A stretch of DNA of 38,457 nt from Sphingobacterium thalpophilum (GCA_945871875.1 CAMBYC010000012.1:1-38457), one strand, 5' to 3'. Positions 16,361 to 24,789 are shown, numbered from the stretch's first letter. Notes: generated by a model from the sequence alone, not told the origin. Translations and numbers: made by a program.

Positions 16361-17902
16361 ATGAAACGAATAACAATTTATCTTTTCGCAATTATAGTAG
16401 CAGGATTAGTTTTCACCAGCTGTGAAAAAGGTTTTGATGACCTCAATACCAATAAAGTAGATCCTACCTCTTTGGATCCACAGTTTGTAATGAATAAAGC
16501 CATTATCGATGCCACTTATCGAGATAACTTTGCCACCTTACAATTGTTGTGTTATGATTTTGGGATTGTACAACAAGTGATTACACCTTTTGGTAGTTCA
16601 CTTTCGGGTGCCAATTATAATATTTTCAACCCTTCAAACGCTTCTCCTATTTGGGTTAATTTTTACCAAAGTGTGTTAAAACAATTGGTAGATGTCATCG
16701 CCAAAACAAAAGACGATGCCGGTAGGTCTAATTTGTACAATGAAGCGAGAATATGGAAAGCTTACTCCTTTATGATTGTTACCGATACTTATGGTGATGT
16801 GCCCTATTTAGATGCTTCTAAAGGATACTTATCCAATATTACCCAACCCAAATATGATAAGCAAGAAATCATCTATAAGGATATCCTTAAAGAATTAGAC
16901 GAGGCTTCAACGGCATTAGATGTAGCAAAAGCAACATCTGTTGGCGATATATTGTATGGCGGAAATATCCTTAGATGGAAAAGACTGGGTTATTCGCTCT
17001 TGCTTAGGGCTGCGATGCGATTAAGCAGAATTGATCCAGTGTTAGCGCAAACCTATGTTAAAAAGGCAATAGCCGGTGGTTTGATGCAATCCAATGCTGA
17101 TAATTCTATCATGCGCCATACTTCTTTATACCAAAACTGGATCGCAGTTCACCTTACCGCAAGGGAAAAAGCTAATTTCTACCTAGCCAAGCCTTTTGTT
17201 GATTATCTAAAAAACAACAACGATCCTAGGTTGCAATCTATTTCAGTAAGACACGTAGGTGCAAAATCGGGTGCAGAGCAAGGTGCCCCTAGAACCACTA
17301 ACGACCCTGCTGTACAATTGGGTATGCCAATGGGTTTTGATGATGTATCTATCAAAAACACCTTCGCAACGTTTAATGTGGCAAGTTTATATGATTATTC
17401 GCAAATCAATCTTACCACCATCTTAAAAACAGATGCCCCAGAATACCATGTTACCTATGCCCAAACACAATTGCTATTGGCAGAAGCCATTTTTAGAGGC
17501 TGGACTACCGGCGACGCAGACGCAACCTACAAAGCGGGGATTAGGGCTCACATGTTACAAATGGCAGAATATGATACTAAAGCAGCTATCGCAGCAGATA
17601 AAATTCAAACCTATATCGATGCCAATACTTTGATTGCCGGTAAGGAATTGGAACAGATTAATTCACAATATTGGGTGGCTTCGTTCATCAATGGCTCCGA
17701 AACATTTGCCAACTTCAGAAGAAGCGGATTCCCTAAATTGATTAAAAACCCTTATCCCGGATCCGAAATCAAAGGTAATTTTATAAACCGTTTACCTTAT
17801 CCAGATAGCGAAATCATTACAAATCAGGCCAACTTAAATGATGCTATCAAAAATCAAGGTGCCAACGACTTAAATAGTCGCGTGTGGTGGGATAGTAAAT
17901 AA
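16361..17902 (+). CDS. SusD-like_2 family nutrient-binding lipoprotein (pair 2)
   Basis: This is a 513-residue outer-membrane lipoprotein partner of the SusC that ends 13 bp upstream. The lipobox is GLVFTSC. FDDLNTNKVDPTSLDPQFV is the typical opening of the SusD-like_2 family, and NEARIWKAYSFMIVTDTYGDVPY is its conserved core. YHVTYAQTQLLLAEAIFRGW and the late GSETFANFRRSGFP are further family signatures. It differs clearly from the classic SusD of pair 1, so the two pairs probably bind different ligands. A 136-bp gap with a perfect stem-loop separates it from dgoK. Confidence 0.93.
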   Translation: MKRITIYLFAIIVAGLVFTSCEKGFDDLNTNKVDPTSLDPQFVMNKAIIDATYRDNFATLQLLCYDFGIVQQVITPFGSSLSGANYNIFNPSNASPIWVNFYQSVLKQLVDVIAKTKDDAGRSNLYNEARIWKAYSFMIVTDTYGDVPYLDASKGYLSNITQPKYDKQEIIYKDILKELDEASTALDVAKATSVGDILYGGNILRWKRLGYSLLLRAAMRLSRIDPVLAQTYVKKAIAGGLMQSNADNSIMRHTSLYQNWIAVHLTAREKANFYLAKPFVDYLKNNNDPRLQSISVRHVGAKSGAEQGAPRTTNDPAVQLGMPMGFDDVSIKNTFATFNVASLYDYSQINLTTILKTDAPEYHVTYAQTQLLLAEAIFRGWTTGDADATYKAGIRAHMLQMAEYDTKAAIAADKIQTYIDANTLIAGKELEQINSQYWVASFINGSETFANFRRSGFPKLIKNPYPGSEIKGNFINRLPYPDSEIITNQANLNDAIKNQGANDLNSRVWWDSK

Positions 17903-17930
17903 TACCATTTTTTGGCAAACTTATAATCTA

Positions 17931-17991
17931 CCAACACTATAAACTACTATATCAATTTTAAAAAATGATTTAAATTAGCTTATAGTGTTGG
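17931..17991 (+). terminator. Perfect stem-loop between SusD 2 and dgoK, possible attenuator
   Basis: CCAACACTATAA (17931-17942) and TTATAGTGTTGG (17980-17991) form a 12-bp perfect stem around a 37-nt AT-rich loop. ATTATTTTTAAAA follows, a weak U-rich tail. It could partly terminate the SusCD transcript or protect its 3' end, and so set a lower level for the kinase and aldolase genes. Confidence 0.55.
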
Positions 17992-18038
17992 AGATTATTT
18001 TTAAAATGTTTAGATTTTGTCCAATGAAAATTTTGTAG

Positions 18039-19052
18039 ATGATGGGAAAAAAATTTCTGCTGGGTTGTGATTGGGGAACTTCATCGTTCCGACTTAGATT
18101 GTATAATTTGGTTGCACAAAATGTTTCTGGTGAAATGCATACGCCCGAAGGCGTAGCTCCTACGTTTAATTCTTGGAATACTGACGATGAAAATGATGCT
18201 GTATCGCAAGAACAATACTTTAGGATTAAACTAAGGGAGCAAGTAAAAGTTTTGGCCAACCAATTGCTAATGAACTTAGACCATATACCAATCCTGATTT
18301 CAGGAATGGCTTCTTCTACTATTGGAATGCAAAGCGTGAATTATGCCAACCTCCCTTTTGCTTTGGATGGAAGTTCAGCACTAACCATTTGTATTCCGCC
18401 AGATGACGATTTCCCCCATGAAATTATTTTGGTATCTGGCGTAAAAAGTAACAATGATGTAATGCGTGGGGAAGAAACGCAAGTACTCGGATTATTCTCC
18501 TTGCTCAAAAAACAAAATAGATTCCCCGAAAAGGCAATACTTATATTACCCGGAACGCATAGCAAACATATTTATATTCAAGGGAACGAAATGATCAATT
18601 TCCAAACCTTTATGACGGGTGAAATTTTTAGCTTACTCAGCAAACACAGCATTCTTAGTGATTCTGTAGATAATTCTGTAGATAAATCTACTACACACCA
18701 ATACAGTGATGAAGATGTAAAAATTTTTAAAAAAGGTATCCGTTTTTCTGCTGATGCATCTATGTTGCACAATCTTTTTTCGGTAAGAACCAACCAATTG
18801 TTTGGGGTATATGATAAAAGACAAAACAGCATATATTTAAGTGGATTGCTTATTGGCAGCGAACTTAGTCATCTTTTAACGGAAGAAAATTTGCCCATTT
18901 TATTGTGTAGCAGTATCCATTTGTACGAATTTTATACACTAGGTCTGGCTGAATTAAACCTTTTACACCGCACAACTATACTCTCTGCAGAAGAAACCGA
19001 CCAAATAACAATTGCCGGACAATTAATTATAATGAATTATTTAAAGAACTAA
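18039..19052 (+). CDS. dgoK: 2-dehydro-3-deoxygalactonokinase
   Basis: This is a 337-residue cytoplasmic kinase with no export signal. It phosphorylates 2-keto-3-deoxy-galactonate at C6 using ATP, the second step of the De Ley-Doudoroff route. The N-terminal phosphate loop GCDWGTSSFRLRLYN, the segment ISGMASSTIGMQSVNYANLP and the strong signature LPGTHSKHIYIQG, followed by FMTGEIFSLLSKHSIL, identify the DgoK family. E. coli DgoK is shorter (about 290). A poorly conserved insert with STTHQYSDEDVKIFKKGI accounts for part of the difference. Its stop codon overlaps the aldolase start by one base (TAATG), indicating translational coupling. The first ATG of an ATGATG pair is used here. Confidence 0.93.
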   Translation: MMGKKFLLGCDWGTSSFRLRLYNLVAQNVSGEMHTPEGVAPTFNSWNTDDENDAVSQEQYFRIKLREQVKVLANQLLMNLDHIPILISGMASSTIGMQSVNYANLPFALDGSSALTICIPPDDDFPHEIILVSGVKSNNDVMRGEETQVLGLFSLLKKQNRFPEKAILILPGTHSKHIYIQGNEMINFQTFMTGEIFSLLSKHSILSDSVDNSVDKSTTHQYSDEDVKIFKKGIRFSADASMLHNLFSVRTNQLFGVYDKRQNSIYLSGLLIGSELSHLLTEENLPILLCSSIHLYEFYTLGLAELNLLHRTTILSAEETDQITIAGQLIIMNYLKN

Positions 19053-19699
19053 TGAAACCGAATACACATCAATTTTCATGGTCTTTATTTGATTCAATGC
19101 CAATAGTAGGGATTGTGCGGCATTTTACGATGGAAGATTGGATAACCCTCCTCCCATTGTTTTATGAAGAAGGATTTACCAATATAGAAGTTACTTTAAA
19201 TACTTCGGGTGCTACTAAAATGATACAGCATGCAAGGGTTGAATTTGGCAACACAATTAATATTGGTGCTGGTACGGTGTGTTCACTAGAAGATTATACG
19301 CTCGCTATTGCCGCAGGTGCATCGTTTATTGTAACCCCAATAGTGGTTAAAGAGGTTATTGAAAAAGCTGTTGAATCAGGTGTTCCGATATTTCCCGGTG
19401 CATTTACTCCAACAGAAATTCATACTGCTTGGAATTTAGGTGCTAGTATGATCAAGGTTTTTCCTGCCTCAAGCTTGGGGCCTGATTTTATCAAAGCCGT
19501 AAAAGCACCTTTGCCAAACATTAAACTGATGCCTACTGGCGGCATCGGATTAGATAATATGAAAGCATACAAAAATGCCGGTGCCGATGGATTGGGCATT
19601 GGTAGTCCGATTTTCCCTACAGCTTTGATACAATCAAAAAACGAAAACAACATGCGCAAACATTTCAAAGCATTCAAAGAACAATGGGAAACCTTATGA
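19052..19699 (+). CDS. dgoA: 2-dehydro-3-deoxy-6-phosphogalactonate aldolase (KDPG/KDPGal aldolase family)
   Basis: This is a 215-residue class I aldolase, cytoplasmic, that should split 2-keto-3-deoxy-6-phosphogalactonate into pyruvate and glyceraldehyde 3-phosphate. Family motifs are GIVRHFTMEDW (the usual residue position for the phosphate-side Arg), NIEVTLNTSGA with the catalytic Glu, GAGTV, FIVTP, FPGAFTPTEI and MIKVFPASSLG with the Schiff-base Lys135. GGIGLDNM is the phosphate-binding loop. Sequence alone does not separate KDPG from KDPGal specificity; adjacency to dgoK and dgoD supports KDPGal. It overlaps dgoK by one base and the MFS gene by four (ATGA), so the three are probably made together. 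Confidence 0.9.
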   Translation: MKPNTHQFSWSLFDSMPIVGIVRHFTMEDWITLLPLFYEEGFTNIEVTLNTSGATKMIQHARVEFGNTINIGAGTVCSLEDYTLAIAAGASFIVTPIVVKEVIEKAVESGVPIFPGAFTPTEIHTAWNLGASMIKVFPASSLGPDFIKAVKAPLPNIKLMPTGGIGLDNMKAYKNAGADGLGIGSPIFPTALIQSKNENNMRKHFKAFKEQWETL

Positions 19700-20982
19700 A
19701 AAATAAATACCGTTGGGTTGTTGTAGTATTGCTGTTTTTTGCTACTACAATCAATTACCTCGACAGACAATTGATTGGGTTACTAAAGCCAATACTAGAA
19801 AAAGAGTTCAATTGGAGTGAAACAGATTTCGCCAGAATTATTATGGCTTTCACGGCAAGTTATGCCATTGGGTTGTTGATTAGTGGAAGATTGATTGATA
19901 AGATTGGTTCAAAAATTGGATATGCCGTATTCATTGTAATTTGGAGTATCGCCGGAATGTTACACGCGTTTGCTAGAAGTGCATTTGGTTTTGGAATCGC
20001 TCGGTTGGGTCTTGGCATAGGTGAAGCTGGAAACTTTCCGGCAGCCATGAAAAGCGTGGCAGAATGGTTCCCCAAAAAAGAAAGGGCATTGGCAACGGGA
20101 TTGTTTAATGCCGGCACCAGTGTGGGTGTAGTGGTTTCATTGTTGATTGTTCCCTTAATTCTTCAATTTGCCGGGTGGCAAGAGGTATTTATTATTACAG
20201 GTGCCTTAGGTTTTGTATGGCTAATCTTTTGGTGGAAATACTATGAAATTCCAGAAAAGCAAAAACGTCTTTCTTCCGAAGAATTCCAATACATCAAAGC
20301 GGGTGAAGTATCCCTATTAGAAAATGAACAAAAAACCGTTAAATGGTCTGGTTTGTTTAGACATCGGCAAACTTGGGCATATATCACAGGCAAAGGGCTT
20401 ATTGATCCAATCTATTGGTTTTTTCTGTTTTGGTTACCATCCTATTTTGCCTCCACCTTTCAACTCGATTTGAAAAAGCCAAGTCTTGAATTGATGATCA
20501 TCTATACCGCAACTACAGTGGGTAGCATTTTTGGTGGATATTTTTCCTCCTATTTGGTAAAAAAAGGATGGAAAGTATTGGCCGCCCGAAAAACGGCATT
20601 ACTGATTTTTGCAATACTGGAATTGTCAGTCATTTTAGCACAATTTGCAAACAATGCTTGGATTGCTGTAGGCTTGCTTAGTGTAGCAGTTGCCGCACAC
20701 CAGGCTTGGGCCGCCAATGTATTTACTATGGCATCTGATATGTTTCCCAATAAGGTAGTGAGTTCTATTGTAGGTATTGGCGGAATGGCAGGCGCCATCG
20801 GCGGTATACTTTTTCCCATCTTTATCGGCTTTATTTTAGACAGCTATAAGGCTGCTGGAAATCTAAAAGCAGGCTATAATATCATCTTCACCATTTGCGG
20901 TTGCACCTACCTCATTGCACTTTTAATTATTCATTTACTTACAAAAAATAAAGAAACTGTTACCCTAGAAGAAATCCAATAA
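19696..20982 (+). CDS. MFS transporter, ACS family, ExuT-like
   Basis: This 428-residue inner-membrane carrier has about 12 hydrophobic segments. NYLDRQLIGLLKPIL with GRLIDKIGSKIGY, and later ARLGLGIGEAGNFPAAMKSV and WFPKKERALATGLFNAG, are the signatures of the anion:cation symporter family that includes hexuronate transporter ExuT. I start it at 19696, where ATGA overlaps the aldolase stop; ATG at 19684 is four codons longer. Lying between the aldolase and a dehydratase, it probably brings the sugar acid, or the 2-keto-3-deoxy acid made in the periplasm, into the cytoplasm together with protons. Confidence 0.88.
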   Translation: MKNKYRWVVVVLLFFATTINYLDRQLIGLLKPILEKEFNWSETDFARIIMAFTASYAIGLLISGRLIDKIGSKIGYAVFIVIWSIAGMLHAFARSAFGFGIARLGLGIGEAGNFPAAMKSVAEWFPKKERALATGLFNAGTSVGVVVSLLIVPLILQFAGWQEVFIITGALGFVWLIFWWKYYEIPEKQKRLSSEEFQYIKAGEVSLLENEQKTVKWSGLFRHRQTWAYITGKGLIDPIYWFFLFWLPSYFASTFQLDLKKPSLELMIIYTATTVGSIFGGYFSSYLVKKGWKVLAARKTALLIFAILELSVILAQFANNAWIAVGLLSVAVAAHQAWAANVFTMASDMFPNKVVSSIVGIGGMAGAIGGILFPIFIGFILDSYKAAGNLKAGYNIIFTICGCTYLIALLIIHLLTKNKETVTLEEIQ

Positions 20983-21009
20983 TTATTTATCACAATTTAA
21001 AAAAATTAC

Positions 21010-22365
21010 ATGGACACAATGCAAAACAACGCTGTTAAAAGCAGAAGGGAGATGATGAAATTGATGGCGATGGGTTCTACTGCAGGTTTGTTTGGGATCT
21101 TTGGCCCCAAGCAACTGAAAGCAGAGGAAAAAGAAAAGCCATCGTATTCAAAAGCAATGGCACCGGTGAAAATCCGAAATGTAAAAGTTATAGCTACTTG
21201 TCCGGAAGGTATTAATTTGATTGTAGTAAAAGTAGAAACTACTGAACCAGGTTTATATGGTTTGGGCTGTGCCACTTTTACCCAAAGGGCGGCAGTAGTG
21301 GTTGCTGCAGTCAATTATCTAAACGAATTCGCCGTTGGAAAGGATGTGGATAACATCGAAGACATGTGGAACTCTTTTTACGTGAGTTCCTATTGGAGAA
21401 ATGGCCCAGTATTAAACAACGTCATGAGCGGAATGGATGAAGCACTTTGGGATATTAAAGGCAAACGTGCCAATATGCCGGTGTATCAATTGCTGGGTGG
21501 TAAAAGCCGATTTGCAGTAGAATGTTATGAACATGCTAGTGGAAATAGCCCCGAAGCAGTTGCAGAAAGTTGTAAAAAGTATATGGAGCAAGGCTTTCGC
21601 CACGTACGCATCCAACAAGGTGGCTATGGTGCCACAAGTATTTCCCAAACACCCGATTTTAAAAAGGCCGGATATGGGTATGAAAACGACACCTACATGA
21701 ATGAGCGGTTATACCTTAAATCGGTACCTAAAATGTTCGAAACCGTTAGAAAAGTTTGCGGCGATGACGTTGAATTGCTCCACGATATGCACGAACGTAC
21801 ACAACCTATCGATGCCATTAATCTTATCAAAAATCTCGAACAATACCACCCTTATTTTATTGAAGATCCATTTTCTCCAGAAAACATGGAATGGTTTAAA
21901 CAATTGCGACTTACCACTTCTGTGCCTATTGCCATGGGTGAATTGTTTAACAATATCAATGAATTTAAATTGCCAATGGTTAACCAATGGTTCGATTTTA
22001 TTAGAGTACACGTATCCCAAATTGGAGGTATCACACCTGCAATGAAAATCTCACGTCTGGGTGAATACTTTAATATTCGTACAGCTTTCCATGGCCCTGG
22101 TGATGTTTCTCCTGTAGGACATGCCGCTCATGCCCACATTGATTTGGCCGTTTGGAATTTTGGTATCCAAGAAGCTGTACATTTTTCCGATAAACTCAAA
22201 ACCATCTTTTCTGGTTGCCCAACAATGTCTAATGGATATATGTCTGTAAATGAAGTGCCAGGATTAGGCGTTGATGTCAATGAAAAAGAAGCTGCGAAAT
22301 ACCCCATTATTACCAAATCGAATTGGCAGGTTAGAAAAGGTGATGGCACCATTATTCGACCTTAA
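21010..22365 (+). CDS. ManD/RspA-type acid-sugar dehydratase (enolase superfamily) with Tat leader
   Basis: This 451-residue protein belongs to the D-mannonate dehydratase (ManD/RspA) family. The signature blocks are GCATFTQRAAVVV, SYWRNGPVLNNVMSGMDEAL, HDMHERTQPIDAI, GELFNNINEF, FIRVHVSQIGGITPA and HGPGDVSPVGH. Metal and acid-base residues by eye are Asp259, His261, Glu285, Glu311, His361 and Glu388. Family members dehydrate D-mannonate, D-altronate or, weakly, D-gluconate; the HDMHER and HGPGD forms suit the RspA-like branch, where activities are often low, so the substrate is open. KSRREMMKLMAMGSTAG is a twin-arginine leader, making it the third exported dehydratase here. It follows the MFS gene by 27 bp and is probably the last gene of the operon. 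Confidence 0.88.
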   Translation: MDTMQNNAVKSRREMMKLMAMGSTAGLFGIFGPKQLKAEEKEKPSYSKAMAPVKIRNVKVIATCPEGINLIVVKVETTEPGLYGLGCATFTQRAAVVVAAVNYLNEFAVGKDVDNIEDMWNSFYVSSYWRNGPVLNNVMSGMDEALWDIKGKRANMPVYQLLGGKSRFAVECYEHASGNSPEAVAESCKKYMEQGFRHVRIQQGGYGATSISQTPDFKKAGYGYENDTYMNERLYLKSVPKMFETVRKVCGDDVELLHDMHERTQPIDAINLIKNLEQYHPYFIEDPFSPENMEWFKQLRLTTSVPIAMGELFNNINEFKLPMVNQWFDFIRVHVSQIGGITPAMKISRLGEYFNIRTAFHGPGDVSPVGHAAHAHIDLAVWNFGIQEAVHFSDKLKTIFSGCPTMSNGYMSVNEVPGLGVDVNEKEAAKYPIITKSNWQVRKGDGTIIRP

Positions 22366-22382
22366 TTCCTTTAAACCCAAAA

Positions 22383-22500
22383 TACGCATTAGAAAAATTG
22401 AAAGGGGTTCTATCAATTGCCCCTAGCTAAAGCTAGGGGTTTAATTAGTGTTTTTGAAATGGCTTTAGCCACAAAAATTACCTCTTAATTCTAATGTGTA
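22383..22500 (+). repeat. MITE-like repeat, copy C (most complete)
   Basis: This is a 118-bp element bounded by terminal inverted repeats: TACGCATTAGAA at the left and TTCTAATGTGTA at the right, 11 of 12 matching. The interior holds the perfect hairpin CCCCTAGCT-AA-AGCTAGGGG (22420-22439) and the block TTTTTGAAATGGCTTTAGCCA. It lies 17 bp after the ManD-type gene, and its hairpin followed by T residues could also end that transcript. No flanking target duplication is obvious to me. Confidence 0.72.
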
Positions 22501-22529
22501 ATTTTTTAAATCAATTTATAATTGTTAAA

Positions 22530-22964
22530 ATGAAAAAAAGTCTTGCTATAGTCATCTTTTTTTTACTTTTTTCCTTCTGCTTATCTGCACAAACAAGTGC
22601 AGAAAAAATTGTTGCCAATCAAATTGAATTGCTCCGCCAAGCTATGATCAAAGCAGATGAAGCTGCACTTAATGATTTAGTTGGAGAGAAATTGAGTTAT
22701 GGTCATTCTGCTGGTTATGTAGAAGATAAAAGGGAATTCATTCGAAAACTGACCAGTAAAGAAAATGGGTTTACTAAAATTGATCTCTCCAATCAATCAA
22801 TTAACATATCTGGTGATGTAGCAATTGTTCGGCATCGCTTAGATGGAAAGTCATTGAATGCTGGTATTGCTGGAGAAGTCAAGTTGTTGGTACTCATGGT
22901 TTGGCAAAAAGATCATGGTGTTTGGAAGTTATTGGCAAGACAAGCAGTGAAAATATTACCTTAA
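22530..22964 (+). CDS. Secreted NTF2-like/DUF4440-type protein
   Basis: This is a 144-residue exported protein of the nuclear transport factor 2 fold family (DUF4440-like). I start at 22530 because it gives a proper signal peptide (MKKSLAIVIFFLLFSFCLSA). Starting at 22494 would put the N-terminus inside the repeat copy. Family features are the early helix ANQIELLRQAMIKADEAALN, then LSYGHSAGYVEDKREFIRKL, and final strands with VIVRH-like VAIVRHRLDG and MVWQKDHGVWKLLARQAVKI. Such proteins occur next to sugar-acid genes in Bacteroidota, but the function is not established. A ligand-binding or chaperone-like role is possible. No partner is evident. Confidence 0.75.
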   Translation: MKKSLAIVIFFLLFSFCLSAQTSAEKIVANQIELLRQAMIKADEAALNDLVGEKLSYGHSAGYVEDKREFIRKLTSKENGFTKIDLSNQSINISGDVAIVRHRLDGKSLNAGIAGEVKLLVLMVWQKDHGVWKLLARQAVKILP

Positions 22965-23541
22965 TACTTTAATCAATACTGTCATATTTAACTATATTAA
23001 ATCATTTATAAATATGGGTGAAATGCTGAAAAATATCTATCGATGAGTTGTTGTAGAAGTTTTATTTTTTAAACAAGTTAAATATTCATCTTGATGAGCG
23101 TCTATAAATAAATGATTTTATTGGCTGGTAGTTTCTTGTAGCAATGGTATTCTAGGCAAAACCTAATATGGATTGAATAGGACAATAACGATTTACTTTT
23201 TTCAACATAAGTTTGATTTATTTTTTTTAAATTGAGTCTGATTTTAGCTTGGCCTTTTCTTTTTCCTCTAGCTACCACTTTAAATGGGTGAAAAAAATCA
23301 AGGCCAATGGTAACGATGTAATCTTAAAGAGACAGTTTTTGAGCATAATTTTGTGACAAGCACATGAAGATTGCTTTGATTTTGTTTAAAATGAATGCAT
23401 GTCTTGTGTGGCCCAATACACAAGAAAACGCGGTATCAGTGAAAAAGAAATAGAGTCGTAAATAGAAAAAGAAGGACAATGTTGTTGTTTGTAAAAATGG
23501 AGTATATTATCCTTTAAATAATCAATGTAAATAAATAAGTC
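22965..23541. other. Gene-poor region with possible coding remnant
   Basis: No intact gene is seen in these 577 bases. On the plus strand one frame between about 23274 and 23500 reads as protein-like text (for example FKWVKKIKANGNDVILKRQ and MSCVAQYTRKRGISEKEIES) broken by several stop codons. It may be the remains of a gene, but I recognise no family, and chance cannot be excluded. The promoter of the following MFS gene should also lie here. Confidence 0.35.
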
Positions 23542-24789
23542 ATGGGTAAAGTACTTGCTAAGAGGCGTTGGCTGCGCTTAATTCCGGTTGTCTTTATAAC
23601 GTATAGCCTTGCTTACTTGGATCGGGCGAATTTTGGTTTTGCAGCTGCCGGAGGTATGGCACAAGATTTAAATATTACTCCAGCTATTTCATCTTTATTA
23701 GGTTCGCTTTTTTTTCTGGGCTATTTCTTTTTTCAGATTCCAGGTGCATTGTATGCTGCAAATAAAAGTGCTAAAAAGTTAATTTTTTGGTCACTTATTT
23801 CATGGGGATTATTAGCTACAGCCACAGGTTTAATTAGCAATGTCAATATACTAGTTGTAATACGATTTATGCTGGGAGTGGTTGAGAGCGCTGTTATGCC
23901 AGCCATGCTAATATTTTTGAGTAGGTGGTTTACAAAATCAGAGCGTTCCAGAGCCAATACATTTTTAATTTTGGGAAACCCGGTTACGCTACTTTGGATG
24001 TCTATTTTATCTGGCTATTTAATTAAATCTTTAGGCTGGCGCTGGATGTTTATTATAGAAGGAATACCAGCAATAGTTTGGGCTTTTATTTGGTGGCGTG
24101 TGGTAGAAGATACCCCAGGAAATGCGAACTGGCTAACTGAAACTGAAAAGCAAGATTTAGAAAACGAACTTCTAAAGGAACAGGAAAGTATAAAACCCGT
24201 GAAAAATTATGCGGCGGCATTTAAATCCAAAACGGTTATTTTGCTTTGCCTTCAATATGCTTTATGGAGTATTGGTGTATATGGTTTTGTAATGTGGCTT
24301 CCTTCTATCATCAATGCTTCACCAGACATGGACATTGTAAAAACAGGTTGGCTTTCTTCAGTTCCTTTTTTGTTGGCGGTTATAGCGATGATATGCAGCT
24401 CTTATTTTTCTGATAAAGCTATGAAACGTAAAGTATACGTTTGGCCTTTTTTATTAATTGGCTCCATTGCTTTTTACAGTTCCTATTTAATTGGTACCCA
24501 AAATTTCTGGTTGTCTTATGTGCTATTGATTATTGCCGGTGGAGCAATGTATGCCCCTTATGGACCGTTCTTTGCCATATTAACAGAGATTCTTCCCCGC
24601 AATGTAGTTGGTGGTGCAATAGCGTTGATCAATAGTTTTGGCGCATTGGGGTCTTTTGCTGGATCTTATTTAGTAGGGTATTTAAATGGTAGCACTGGTG
24701 GCTTTGCCACCTCCTATATTTTTATGGCAGGCTCATTATTGCTTTCAGCCCTTATTACTTTATTTGCAGTGAAAGAAAATACAAAATAA
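23542..24789 (+). CDS. MFS transporter, ACS family (sugar-acid/organic-anion type)
   Basis: This is a 415-residue inner-membrane carrier with about 12 membrane segments. YLDRANFGFAAAGGMAQDLN, FFLGYFFFQIPGALYA, RFMLGVVESAVMPAMLIFLS, RWFTKSERSRAN and GWRWMFIIEGIPAI are characteristic of the ACS branch that moves galactonate, glucarate, tartrate or rhamnonate. It is distant from the ExuT-like carrier at 19696. It stands alone, 577 bp after the DUF4440-like gene, with no operator of the TTAATCGATTAA type upstream. By family and place it is likely a second sugar-acid importer for this locus, perhaps for a different acid. The start at 23542 fits the usual short basic N-terminus (KRRWLRLIP). Confidence 0.87.
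   Translation: MGKVLAKRRWLRLIPVVFITYSLAYLDRANFGFAAAGGMAQDLNITPAISSLLGSLFFLGYFFFQIPGALYAANKSAKKLIFWSLISWGLLATATGLISNVNILVVIRFMLGVVESAVMPAMLIFLSRWFTKSERSRANTFLILGNPVTLLWMSILSGYLIKSLGWRWMFIIEGIPAIVWAFIWWRVVEDTPGNANWLTETEKQDLENELLKEQESIKPVKNYAAAFKSKTVILLCLQYALWSIGVYGFVMWLPSIINASPDMDIVKTGWLSSVPFLLAVIAMICSSYFSDKAMKRKVYVWPFLLIGSIAFYSSYLIGTQNFWLSYVLLIIAGGAMYAPYGPFFAILTEILPRNVVGGAIALINSFGALGSFAGSYLVGYLNGSTGGFATSYIFMAGSLLLSALITLFAVKENTK

Noticed and set aside
18015-18038. An upstream start for dgoK
   Set aside because: The short ATG-initiated stretch before 18039 runs into a stop. The phosphate-loop start at 18039 matches the family N-terminus.
21701-22045. 114-codon plus-strand frame inside the ManD-type gene
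   Set aside because: It is an alternate frame of a gene with complete family motifs.
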